A DNA stretch of 64,000 bases, taken from positions 434,001 through 498,000 of the forward strand of contig JAHBZE010000001.1 in assembly GCA_019635585.1 (NCBI GenBank), given 5' to 3'. Below, piece after piece: positions 56,667 to 64,000 of the stretch. Every line of letters begins with the position of its first letter. Positions within the stretch are counted from its first letter, which is position 1. The stretch is from Xanthobacteraceae bacterium. Its GTDB lineage: Bacteria > Pseudomonadota > Alphaproteobacteria > Rhizobiales > Xanthobacteraceae. A model generated the notes under the pieces. It ran no database searches, was not told the DNA's origin, and saw only the letters and a program-made list of their open reading frames with translations. Made by a program: the position numbers and the translations under genes.

Positions 56667-57329
56667 TCAATTCGCCGCGAAGCAGTAAAGCAGTCCCGCG
56701 CCGCCGGTCGTACGCAGATCGGCCTGCGAACAGCCGCCGTCCGGCCCGCGCGAAGGATGCGACGAATTCCACGACAACGCGGGCGGCTCGGTGTTGAGCC
56801 CCATGCGGTCATGATGGCCGAGCATCGCTGCGCCTGTGGTCGAGCTCGTCCAGTTCTTGCAGGTTCGATCCTCGGCGCCTGCAAAAGCGGTACCGTCAGG
56901 CTGCGAGCCGGTGAGAATATCGTGCGTGTTCGGCTGGTCGCCGCGGCCGTTCACGACCTCGCCCTTCTCGGTCAGCGCGGTCTGCTTGTTGAGATTGTTG
57001 TTCGCGCTGTGCAGATCGGCGACGTCTTTTGCGATCGTCACACCTTTTGCGTTCACCCACGGACCCTTGCCGATGCGGTCCTTGGCGTTGACCGCGCCGG
57101 CTCCTTGCGTGCTCAAATAAGCGCGCCAGGTCTTGTTGCCCGCGCCCGCAGTCGCTGCCAGCTTCTGGCAGATCGCATCGGCGCCGGAGAGGCCGCCGAG
57201 GTCGCCGCCGTTACCGGAGCCGGCGCTGGTCACAAAGAAACTCATGCTATTTTGCTGCGCGGGTGCTGCGAAAGAAAACGCAATCAGCGCGGCGGACGAA
57301 ACCATCAGCAATTTAAGACGGACTGGCAT
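56667..57329 (-). CDS. Secreted protein with endostatin/DUF1554-like (C-type-lectin fold) domain
   Basis: 220 aa. Signal peptide about 1-25 (LLMVSSAALIAFSFAAPAQQ). The mature part has FFVTSAGSGNGGDLGGLSGA, DAICQKLA, KTWRAYLST and KGPWVNAKG, a layout I know from bacterial relatives of collagenase NC10/endostatin and DUF1554 proteins (C-type-lectin-like fold), and four Cys (in DAICQ, DRTCKN, GGCSQ and LLYCF) able to form two disulfides. Periplasmic or extracellular. Function unknown; no enzyme motif. A GGGAGGAAT ribosome site lies before the ATG at 57329. Divergent from radA. Confidence 0.65.
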   Translation of the reverse strand: MPVRLKLLMVSSAALIAFSFAAPAQQNSMSFFVTSAGSGNGGDLGGLSGADAICQKLAATAGAGNKTWRAYLSTQGAGAVNAKDRIGKGPWVNAKGVTIAKDVADLHSANNNLNKQTALTEKGEVVNGRGDQPNTHDILTGSQPDGTAFAGAEDRTCKNWTSSTTGAAMLGHHDRMGLNTEPPALSWNSSHPSRGPDGGCSQADLRTTGGAGLLYCFAAN

Positions 57330-57478
57330 TTATTCCTCCCAAAGGGGGTTTGCTGCTCTTGTCGGCAGCCGGGCAATTGTGGCCGCGCTTTATGGCGTTC
57401 GCCAGTCGCGCACGTTTCCGGGCCGCAAACATGCTAGGCTGTTTTGCAAGCAACCGACTCGCAGCTACCTTCCCCTTT

Positions 57479-58885
57479 ATGGCCAAAGCCCGCTCGACCT
57501 TCGTCTGCCAGAACTGCGGCGCGGTAACTCCGCGCTGGCAGGGCAAGTGCGAATCTTGCGGCGAGTGGAACACGATCACCGAGGAGACGGCGGCGCAGGC
57601 ATCGGTTCCCGCAACCCAGCGCACTTCGCGCAAGGGACGGCAGATCGCGCTCGAGCCGCTTTCCGGAAAATCCGAGGAAGCGCCGCGCATCGCCTCGGGG
57701 ATAAAGGAACTCGACCGCGTCACCGGTGGCGGTTTCGTGCGCGGCTCGGCAATTTTGCTCGGCGGCGATCCCGGCATCGGTAAATCCACGCTCCTGATCG
57801 AGGCGGCCGCCGCGCTCGCGCGCAAAGGCCGCCGCATCGTTTACGTCTCCGGCGAAGAAGCCATCGATCAGGTGCGCATGCGCGCGCAACGCCTCGGGCT
57901 GACGGACGCAGCCGTTGAGCTTGCCGCCGAGACCAATGTCGAAGACATCGTCGCGACACTTTCGCAAGGAACCGCGCCCGCGCTTGCGATCATCGACTCG
58001 ATCCAGACCATGTGGACCGAGACGGTCGAAAGCGCGCCGGGAACGGTGACGCAGGTGCGCGGCTCCGCGCAGCAGCTCCTGCGCTTCGCAAAAAAATCCG
58101 GCACCGCGATCGTGCTCGTCGGCCATGTCACCAAAGACGGTCAGATCGCGGGGCCGCGCGTGGTCGAGCACATGGTGGACGCCGTGCTTTCGTTCGAGGG
58201 CGACGGCGCACATCAGTTCCGAATCCTGCGCGCAATGAAAAATCGCTTCGGGCCGACCGACGAAATCGGCGTGTTCGAAATGACCGGCGGCGGTTTGCGC
58301 GAAGTCGAAAATCCGTCCGCGCTGTTTCTCTCCGATCGCGACACCTCCTCGCCCGGCACCGCGGTGTTCGCAGGGCTGGAAGGCACGCGGCCTTTGCTCG
58401 TCGAAATCCAGGCGCTGGTCGCGCCCTCCGCGCTCGGCACGCCGCGCCGTGCTGTTGTCGGCGCGGACCAGAGCCGTCTTTCGATGATCTTGGCTGTGCT
58501 GGAGGCGCGCTGCGGCGTGCGCCTCGGCCAGCAGGATGTTTATCTCAACATCGCAGGCGGCCTTCGCATCACCGAGCCCGCTGCGGATCTCGCGATCGCG
58601 GCGGCACTCATCTCGTCGCTTTATAACGTGCCGCTGCCTGCCGACTGCGTTTACTTCGGCGAGGCCTCGCTCACGGGTGCCGTGCGCGCCGTGCCGCAGG
58701 CGACCGCGCGTATGAAGGAAGCGGCGAAGCTCGGCTTCGCGCGCGCCGTGATTCCCGAAGCGGGGCGCGGCGACTCCTCCGAGGGTCTGAGCGTCCGCAC
58801 GGTGCCCGGTCTCGACGCGCTGGTTGCCGACATCGGCGCGGCGGCGCAGAAAGTCCGCCGCCTGCCGAACCGCGACGCGGGCTAA
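57479..58885 (+). CDS. radA: DNA repair protein RadA
   Basis: 468 aa from the ATG at 57479 (MAKARSTFVCQNCG); the open frame upstream lacks family features. Zinc finger CQNCG-X12-CESCG (about 10-29), RecA-like ATPase with Walker A GGDPGIGKSTLL (about 98-109), the RadA KNRFG motif (about 252-256), and a C-terminal Lon-protease-like domain (IAGGLRITEPAADLAIAAAL). It drives branch migration of recombination intermediates. First gene of radA-cvpA-cvpA-purF, with 5 bp before the next gene. Confidence 0.96.
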   Translation: MAKARSTFVCQNCGAVTPRWQGKCESCGEWNTITEETAAQASVPATQRTSRKGRQIALEPLSGKSEEAPRIASGIKELDRVTGGGFVRGSAILLGGDPGIGKSTLLIEAAAALARKGRRIVYVSGEEAIDQVRMRAQRLGLTDAAVELAAETNVEDIVATLSQGTAPALAIIDSIQTMWTETVESAPGTVTQVRGSAQQLLRFAKKSGTAIVLVGHVTKDGQIAGPRVVEHMVDAVLSFEGDGAHQFRILRAMKNRFGPTDEIGVFEMTGGGLREVENPSALFLSDRDTSSPGTAVFAGLEGTRPLLVEIQALVAPSALGTPRRAVVGADQSRLSMILAVLEARCGVRLGQQDVYLNIAGGLRITEPAADLAIAAALISSLYNVPLPADCVYFGEASLTGAVRAVPQATARMKEAAKLGFARAVIPEAGRGDSSEGLSVRTVPGLDALVADIGAAAQKVRRLPNRDAG

Positions 58886-58890
58886 GCATC

Positions 58891-59469
58891 ATGCAGATCA
58901 CGCTCCTCGACGGCATCTTCGTCGTCATCGTGCTCCTCTCCGCGATCCTCGGCTGGTTGCGCGGACTTACGCGCGAGGCGATCGGCCTCCTCTGCTTCGT
59001 GGTCGCGGCGATGGTGGTTTACGCCTATGCGCTGAACGCCGGCATCGGCCAGTGGCTGCGGCCTTCGTTCCGCTACATGGCGAGCTACGTTTTTCTCGGC
59101 GCGGTCTTCGTGACCTTTCTGGTCGCGGCCTGGGTCTCGCATTTCGGCATGGCGCCATGGATCACGACGCCGGGGCGCGCCGGCGGGCTCCTGTTCGGCG
59201 TCCTGCGCGGCGTCTTTATCTTCGCCACCGCGGTCGTGCTGATCGACCTCTTCGTGCGGCTTAAGGACTTGCCGGTCTGGTTCACGGGCGCGAAATCGCG
59301 GGAACTCGCGGTTCAATACATGCGGCTGTTCTGGCCGAAGGAATGGACCGGGTTACGCCTGCTGACACACCCCTTCGTCATGATGGGGATTGCGGCGCTT
59401 TACCTGAGCGTGGTTACCGACCTGATCGCCGCGGTTACGCGGCCGTTCCGGCTGCGGCTGCGCCGCTAG
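58891..59469 (+). CDS. CvpA-family membrane protein, first paralog
   Basis: 192 aa with four helices: ITLLDGIFVVIVLLSAILGW, then a positive loop RGLTREAIGL, YVFLGAVFVTFLVAAWVSHF, and GGLLFGVLRGVFIFATAVVL. This is the colicin V production protein domain (about 4-160). The C-terminus has a further hydrophobic stretch (THPFVMMGIAALYLSVVTDL) and a basic end. Function of the family is unclear. It starts 5 bp after radA. A second CvpA gene follows 150 bp downstream. Confidence 0.85.
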   Translation: MQITLLDGIFVVIVLLSAILGWLRGLTREAIGLLCFVVAAMVVYAYALNAGIGQWLRPSFRYMASYVFLGAVFVTFLVAAWVSHFGMAPWITTPGRAGGLLFGVLRGVFIFATAVVLIDLFVRLKDLPVWFTGAKSRELAVQYMRLFWPKEWTGLRLLTHPFVMMGIAALYLSVVTDLIAAVTRPFRLRLRR

Positions 59470-59486
59470 AATACTGTTCGGTCACC

Positions 59487-59528
59487 ATGCGCCCCACAAG
59501 GAGGTGCATGGATTGCCGCACCGGGTGA
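59487..59528 (+). other. Short open frame with a perfect Shine-Dalgarno, between cvpA paralogs
   Basis: ATG at 59487 encodes MRPTRRCMDCRTG; an internal ATG at 59508 gives MDCRTG, and AAGGAGG (59498-59504) lies 3 bp before that second ATG. Either the peptide is real (a leader or coupling peptide) or the AAGGAGG is accidental. No homology is claimed. Confidence 0.25.
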
Positions 59529-59619
59529 CGGGAGCCGGATCAGCCGCTATATGCATCCGCGAAACGGCCCTTCCGGGGCGCCCGAATCGTCGTAACTTGC
59601 AGGCGGAGCAGCGTTTTAG

Positions 59620-60324
59620 ATGACCCCCACCGTGCTGGACTTCGGGTTGCTCGCCGTCATGCTGATTTCGGGCGTGCTCGCGATGGTGCGCGGCTTCATG
59701 CGCGAAATCCTCTCCATCGCCTCCTGGGTCATCGCCGCGATCGTCACCCTCTATGGTTATTCGCGCGTTCTTCCCTATGTAAAGCAGTATGTTCATCAGG
59801 ATCTGTTGGCGACCGGCATCGCCGTCGGCGGCCTGTTCCTTCTGACCCTGCTGATCGTGTCGCTGTTCACGGTGAAGATTTCGGACCTCGTGCTCGACAG
59901 CCGCATCGGCGCGCTCGACCGCACGCTCGGCTTCCTGTTCGGGCTGGCGCGCGGGCTCGTGGTAATGGTGGTCGCGTTCCTGTTCTTCACCTGGCTGGTG
60001 CCCGCGAAGACGGAGCCGGACTGGGTGAAAAACGCGCGTTCGCGGCCGATCCTGCAGAGCACCGGCGACTGGATCAAATCGGTGCTGCCGGACGATCCCG
60101 AAAACGCCATTTTGCAGCGCTTAAGAAAACCACGAGGCGACGAACAACAGACGCCCGCGCCTGAGACGCCGAACCCGGCACCGACGCCACAACCGGGTCG
60201 CACCGACCGGGGTAACAACCCCTCGCTCGCGAATACGACGAACCCGGACGAGAAGACCTACAAGCGGAACGACCGGGCCGGCTTTAACCAGTTGATCGAA
60301 AGCACCCGCGCGGCACAGCAGTGA
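59620..60324 (+). CDS. cvpA: CvpA-family membrane protein, second paralog
   Basis: 234 aa. CvpA domain about 4-160: VLDFGLLAVMLISGVLAMVR, FMREILSIASWVIAAIV, LATGIAVGGLFLLTLLIVSL and RTLGFLFGLARGLVVMVV. The last 60-70 residues form a disordered Pro/Thr/Asn-rich tail (TPAPETPNPAPTPQPGRTDR). This copy is the one next to purF, the classical cvpA-purF order, and the family tail probably lies in the cytoplasm. It starts after a 150-bp gap and ends 26 bp before purF. Confidence 0.9.
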   Translation: MTPTVLDFGLLAVMLISGVLAMVRGFMREILSIASWVIAAIVTLYGYSRVLPYVKQYVHQDLLATGIAVGGLFLLTLLIVSLFTVKISDLVLDSRIGALDRTLGFLFGLARGLVVMVVAFLFFTWLVPAKTEPDWVKNARSRPILQSTGDWIKSVLPDDPENAILQRLRKPRGDEQQTPAPETPNPAPTPQPGRTDRGNNPSLANTTNPDEKTYKRNDRAGFNQLIESTRAAQQ

Positions 60325-60350
60325 CGCGCGATCACCAAAGGGGCTTTGGA

Positions 60351-61829
60351 ATGAGCGTGGCGAACGAGACGGGCCTCGAGTTAGACAAGCAAGCGATGGG
60401 CGACACGCTCCGCGAAGAATGCGGCGTGTTCGGCATCTTCGGACATCCCGACGCCGCTGCGCTGACCGCGCTCGGCCTTCACGCGCTCCAGCATCGCGGG
60501 CAGGAAGCGGCCGGTATCGTCACCTACGACGGCAAGCGCTTCCATTCGGAGCGCCGCCTCGGCCTCGTCGGCGACACCTTCTCCAAACGCGAGGTCATCG
60601 AGCGCCTCCCCGGCCATTCCGCCGTGGGCCATGTGCGCTACTCGACGACCGGCGAAACCATCCTTCGCAACGTACAGCCGCTCTTCGCCGAACTCGACGG
60701 GGGCGGCTTCGCCGTTGCGCATAACGGCAACCTGACCAACGCCCATACGCTCCGCCGCCAGCTCGTGCGCGACGGCGCGATCATGCAGTCCACTTCCGAC
60801 ACCGAAGTGATCCTGCATCTTCTCGCCCGCTCCAAGCGCGCACGCTTCATCGAGCGCTTCGTCGATGCGATCCGCGAGATAGAAGGCGCCTATTCCTTTG
60901 TCGGCCTCACCAACAAGAAGCTCGTCGGCGCGCGCGACCCGCTCGGCATCCGTCCGCTGGTACTTGGCGAACTCGACGGCGCGCCGATCCTTACTTCGGA
61001 AACCTGTGCGCTCGACATCATCGGCGCGAAATTCGTCCGCGACGTCGAGAACGGCGAACTGATCGTGGTCGGCGAAAACGGACTGGAATCGCACAAGCCA
61101 TTCCCGCCGATGACGCCGCGCCCCTGCATCTTCGAATACATCTACTTCGCGCGGCCGGATTCGGTCGTGAGCGGCAAGAGCGTCTATCAGGTGCGCCGCA
61201 ATCTCGGCACCGAGCTTGCCCGCGAAGCGCCGGCCATCGCCGATGTCGTGGTGCCGGTGCCGGACTCGGGCGTGCCCGCCGCGATCGGCTTCGCGCAGGC
61301 TTCGAACATTCCCTACGAGCTCGGCATCATCCGCAACCATTATGTCGGCCGCACCTTCATCGAGCCGACGCAGCAGATCCGCGAGCTCGGCGTGCGCATG
61401 AAGCATTCCGCGAACCGCGCGGCTGTGTCCGGCAAGCGCATCGTCCTGATCGACGACTCGCTCGTGCGCGGCACGACCTCCGTAAAGATCGTGCGCATGA
61501 TGCGCGAGGCTGGCGCCAAGGAAGTCCACTTCCGCATCGCGAGCCCGCCGATCACGCATCCCGACTTCTACGGCATCGACACGCCGGATAAGGACAAGTT
61601 GCTCGCCGCGACCCACGATCTCGAAGGCATGCGCAAATATATCGGCGCGGACAGCCTCGCCTTCCTCTCCATCGACGGCCTTTACCGCGCGATGGGTGCC
61701 GGCAAGCGCAATCCCGAGAAGCCGCAATATACCGACCATTGCTTCACCGGCGATTATCCGACGCCGCTCACCGACAAGAACGGCGAAGTCGCACCCCGGC
61801 AATTGTCGTTGCTCGCCGAAGCAAGCTGA
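60351..61829 (+). CDS. purF: Amidophosphoribosyltransferase
   Basis: 492 aa from the ATG at 60351; an in-frame GTG at 60321 is less likely. The first 23 residues are a propeptide, and the catalytic Cys of the mature enzyme is about C24 in REECGVFGIFG. Class II glutaminase domain (HALQHRGQEAAG, HVRYSTTG, AHNGNLTN) and PRT domain with the PRPP loop IVLIDDSLVRGTT. It makes phosphoribosylamine, the first committed purine step. No Fe-S Cys pattern is obvious in the C-terminus. With purM and purN, it is one of three purine genes in this window. Confidence 0.97.
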   Translation: MSVANETGLELDKQAMGDTLREECGVFGIFGHPDAAALTALGLHALQHRGQEAAGIVTYDGKRFHSERRLGLVGDTFSKREVIERLPGHSAVGHVRYSTTGETILRNVQPLFAELDGGGFAVAHNGNLTNAHTLRRQLVRDGAIMQSTSDTEVILHLLARSKRARFIERFVDAIREIEGAYSFVGLTNKKLVGARDPLGIRPLVLGELDGAPILTSETCALDIIGAKFVRDVENGELIVVGENGLESHKPFPPMTPRPCIFEYIYFARPDSVVSGKSVYQVRRNLGTELAREAPAIADVVVPVPDSGVPAAIGFAQASNIPYELGIIRNHYVGRTFIEPTQQIRELGVRMKHSANRAAVSGKRIVLIDDSLVRGTTSVKIVRMMREAGAKEVHFRIASPPITHPDFYGIDTPDKDKLLAATHDLEGMRKYIGADSLAFLSIDGLYRAMGAGKRNPEKPQYTDHCFTGDYPTPLTDKNGEVAPRQLSLLAEAS

Positions 61830-61846
61830 TCTAAACCCTCGGCCGC

Positions 61847-62587
61847 ATGAGTAAGGCGCTGGAAGGAAAAATCGCGCTCGTCACCGGCGCGTCGCGCGGG
61901 ATTGGCGCAGCAGTCGCAAAATCGCTGGCCGCGAAGGGCGCGCATGTGATCGCGCTCGCCCGCACCACCGGGGGCCTCGAAGAACTCGACGACGAAATCC
62001 AGAAGCTCGGCGGTCAGGCGACGCTGGTGCCCGCCGACATCCGCAAGTTCGACGACCTCGACCGCATGGGCCAGGCGCTCTACGAACGCTTCCGCAAGCT
62101 CGACATCCTCGTCGGCAACGCCGGGCAACTCGGCGCGCTCTCGCCGATCCCGCATGTCGATCAGAAGACCTGGGACGAGGTCATGCAGGTCAACGTGACC
62201 GCGAACTACCGCCTGATCCGCTCGCTCGACCTGCTCCTGCGCAACGCCGATGCCGCGCGCGCGGTGTTCATCAGTTCTGGCGCCGCGCACAAATCCACCG
62301 CCTACTGGGGTCCTTACGCGGTGTCGAAGGCCGCGCTCGAGACGCTCGTGCGCACTTACGCGTCCGAAGTGACGACCACGAACATCAAGGTCAACCTCTT
62401 CAACCCCGGCCCGATCCGCACGCGCATGCGCGCGCGCGCCATGCCCGGCGAAGACCCGATTACGCTGACCCCGCCGGAAACGGTCGCGGAAGCGATCGTG
62501 GAATTGTGCCTGCCTTCCGTCAGCCAGAACGGGCAGCTCTACGATTTCCCGAAGAAGAAGTGGCTTAGCTACCAGCCGCCAGCCTAG
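61847..62587 (+). CDS. SDR-family NAD(P)-dependent oxidoreductase
   Basis: 246 aa. TGASRGIGAAVAKSL (about 14-28) for nucleotide binding, GNAG (about 87-90), Ser in FISSGAAHK, and Tyr-X3-Lys in GPYAVSKA (about 155-162); the C-terminal part differs from FabG. Substrate unknown. It lies 17 bp after purF, in the same direction, so it may be co-transcribed. A palindromic repeat follows, between it and the opposing der gene. Confidence 0.9.
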   Translation: MSKALEGKIALVTGASRGIGAAVAKSLAAKGAHVIALARTTGGLEELDDEIQKLGGQATLVPADIRKFDDLDRMGQALYERFRKLDILVGNAGQLGALSPIPHVDQKTWDEVMQVNVTANYRLIRSLDLLLRNADAARAVFISSGAAHKSTAYWGPYAVSKAALETLVRTYASEVTTTNIKVNLFNPGPIRTRMRARAMPGEDPITLTPPETVAEAIVELCLPSVSQNGQLYDFPKKKWLSYQPPA

Positions 62588-62590
62588 TCC

Positions 62591-62675
62591 GTCATTCCCG
62601 CGAAAGCGGGAATCCATGATCCCTGTACTTCATTTTGACTCGGTAGTTATGGGCCCCCGCTTTCGCGGGGACGAC
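62591..62675. repeat. Palindromic intergenic repeat, copy 3
   Basis: 85-bp short form: GTCATTCCCGCGAAAGCGGG, AATCCATGATCC, spacer, AGTTATGGGCCCCCGC, TTTCGCGGGGACGAC. Both ends form hairpins with the CGCGAAAGCG core. Between the convergent SDR and der genes; same family as 8405-8513 and 52061-52207. Confidence 0.8.
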
Positions 62676-62681
62676 AAAGAG

Positions 62682-64000
62682 TTATTTCCTATTTTTCTTC
62701 TTCCGCTTTCCGCGCGCGTCTTTCTTCAGCATTTTTTTCCTGAACGGATTTTCCGGCTCGCGGAACGAGAACCGGATCGGCACGCCCGGCATCTCGAATG
62801 CCTCGCGCACGCCGTTCACGAGATAGCGCATGTAGGATTCCGGCAACGCGTCAGTGCGCGTGCCGAACAAGACGAACGTCGGCGGTCGTGCTTTCGCCTG
62901 CGTCATGTAGCGTAGCTTGATGCGCGCACCGGAGACCGCGGGCGGCGGGTTTTGCGAAAGTGCGCGCTCCAGAAAACGGTTGATGGTCGAAGTGGAAACG
63001 CGCTTGTTCCAGACCTCGTAGGTCTCGACCACCGCCTTCATCAGCTTGTCGAGATTGTCGCCATGCATGCCGGACATCGCAATGATCGGCATGCCCTTGG
63101 CCTGCGGCAGCCAGTGGTCGGCCTCCTCGCGCAGTGTCTTGCCCATGGTCATTTCGGGTGCCGCCAGATCGCGCTTGTTCATGCCGATCACGAGACCGCG
63201 GCCCTCCCGCATCACCAGATCGGCGATGCGTAGATCCTGCTCCTCGAACGGCATGGTCGCATCGAGCAAAAGCACTACGACTTCGGCGAAGCGGATTGCG
63301 CGCAAGGTGTCGCCGACCGAAAGCTTCTCGAGCTTCTCCTGAACTTTCGCGCGCTTCCTCATGCCCGCCGTGTCGAGCATCTCGAACTTGCGGCCGCCGT
63401 ATTCGAACTTCACTTCAATTGAGTCGCGCGTGATCCCCGGCTCCGGCCCCGTAACGAGGCGGTCTTCGCCGATCAGCTTGTTGATGAGCGTGGATTTGCC
63501 CGCATTCGGGCGGCCGACCACGGCGACGCGGATCGTATCGGCGGGCTTTTCGCTAGCCGCATTTTCTTCGCCGTCCTCGTCGCCTTCGTCCGCCTTCTCT
63601 TCTTTTTCCGGAAGCAGCGCAACGAGCGCATCGTAAAGCTCGCTTAATCCCTCGCCGTGCTCGGCGGAGATGTTTACCGGCTCGCCCAAGCCCAGCGCAT
63701 AGGCTTCCAGCGCGCCGGCAGCGCCCGCCTTGCCTTCGCTCTTGTTCGCGATCACGACCGCGGGCTTGCCCGATTTGCGGACGACCTGCGCGAACACCTT
63801 GTCGTCAGGCAGGAGGCCCGCGCGGGCATCGACCAGAAACAGGATCGCGTCGGCGTCCTTGATCGCGCTTTCGGTCTGCGCGCGCATACGGCCAGCGAGC
63901 GACTCCGCTCCCGCCTCCTCGAAGCCCGCGGTGTCGAACACGCGGAATTTCAGATCGCCGAGCTTGCCTTCGCCTTCGCGGCGGTCGCGGGTGACGCCCG
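62682..64000 (-). CDS. der: GTPase Der (EngA), 3' part
   Basis: The gene enters from the right edge; 439 codons are present and the start and first P-loop are outside the window. Visible: the end of G domain 1 ([20 protein letters not shown] with DTAGFEEA, then ANKSEG as its NKxD-type motif), an acidic linker ([18 protein letters not shown]), G domain 2 with P-loop [21 protein letters not shown] and NKRDL, and a KH-like C domain ending in a Lys-rich tail ([14 protein letters not shown]). Ala in GRPNAGKS is normal. Der is needed for 50S ribosome assembly. First-domain NKSE in place of NKxD is worth noting. Confidence 0.96.
   Translation of the reverse strand, partial: GVTRDRREGEGKLGDLKFRVFDTAGFEEAGAESLAGRMRAQTESAIKDADAILFLVDARAGLLPDDKVFAQVVRKSGKPAVVIANKSEGKAGAAGALEAYALGLGEPVNISAEHGEGLSELYDALVALLPEKEEKADEGDEDGEENAASEKPADTIRVAVVGRPNAGKSTLINKLIGEDRLVTGPEPGITRDSIEVKFEYGGRKFEMLDTAGMRKRAKVQEKLEKLSVGDTLRAIRFAEVVVLLLDATMPFEEQDLRIADLVMREGRGLVIGMNKRDLAAPEMTMGKTLREEADHWLPQAKGMPIIAMSGMHGDNLDKLMKAVVETYEVWNKRVSTSTINRFLERALSQNPPPAVSGARIKLRYMTQAKARPPTFVLFGTRTDALPESYMRYLVNGVREAFEMPGVPIRFSFREPENPFRKKMLKKDARGKRKKKNRK

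Overview
This 64 kb window is a gene-dense, high-GC stretch of core chromosome. It comes from an alphaproteobacterium, most likely Hyphomicrobiales (Rhizobiales) close to the Bradyrhizobium/Nitrobacteraceae or Xanthobacteraceae side. The grounds are the gene order (lptF-lptG-lptD-surA-pdxA-rsmA; yicC-mltG-fabF-acpP-fabG-fabD divergent from rpsF-rpsR-DUF2232-rplI; dnaB-alr; radA-cvpA-purF-SDR-der), tandem Omp31-type barrels whose signal peptides end in A-AD, HdaA, CtrA-type TTAA-N7-TTAA boxes, and palindromic intergenic repeats with GTCGTCCC/GGGACGAC ends. This placement is an inference from content; no database was searched.

Layout. 1-6.5 kb is envelope and signalling: the first codons of a ceramidase-like membrane protein, a CSS/EAL c-di-GMP phosphodiesterase behind a CtrA box, and a divergent LPS-core-type cluster (one GT2, two GT4, two methyltransferases). 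6.5-16 kb holds aspS, an Lrp/AsnC regulator divergent from hppD with a near-perfect palindrome between them, rhlE-infA, a ThDP enzyme and rnd. 15-23 kb holds ppx, ppk, hdaA, an AI-2E permease, a CDP-alcohol phosphatidyltransferase, purM and purN. 23-31 kb holds terC, ndk, a polytopic GT-C-like protein, a DinB protein, three tandem outer-membrane barrels (each followed by a hairpin; the third preceded by an array of CtrA half-sites at 11-bp steps), holC and pepA. 31-40 kb is the LPS export and outer-membrane assembly run lptF-lptG-lptD-surA, continuing through pdxA, rsmA and a zinc alcohol dehydrogenase. 39.7-46.3 kb runs on the minus strand: gmk, yicC, mltG, fabF, acpP, fabG, fabD. 46.5-64 kb has ribosomal proteins, cfa, dnaB, alr, ycjX and its partner, radA, two cvpA paralogs, purF, an SDR and the 3' part of der.

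How it works together: most genes serve cell-envelope building (LPS core, LPS transport, fatty acids, peptidoglycan release, D-alanine), purine synthesis (purM, purN, purF), replication and its control (dnaB, hdaA, holC, radA) and translation. Many neighbours overlap by ATGA, which suggests translational coupling. Three convergent pairs end on one shared 4-bp palindrome containing both stop codons.

I see no insertion sequence, prophage, CRISPR array, tRNA or rRNA, and no gene-free stretch over 300 bases. I did not find an obviously new multi-gene system. The most interesting signals are regulatory: the two CtrA sites, the hppD palindrome, and hairpins at dnaB, acpP and rpsF and in the rhlE leader region.
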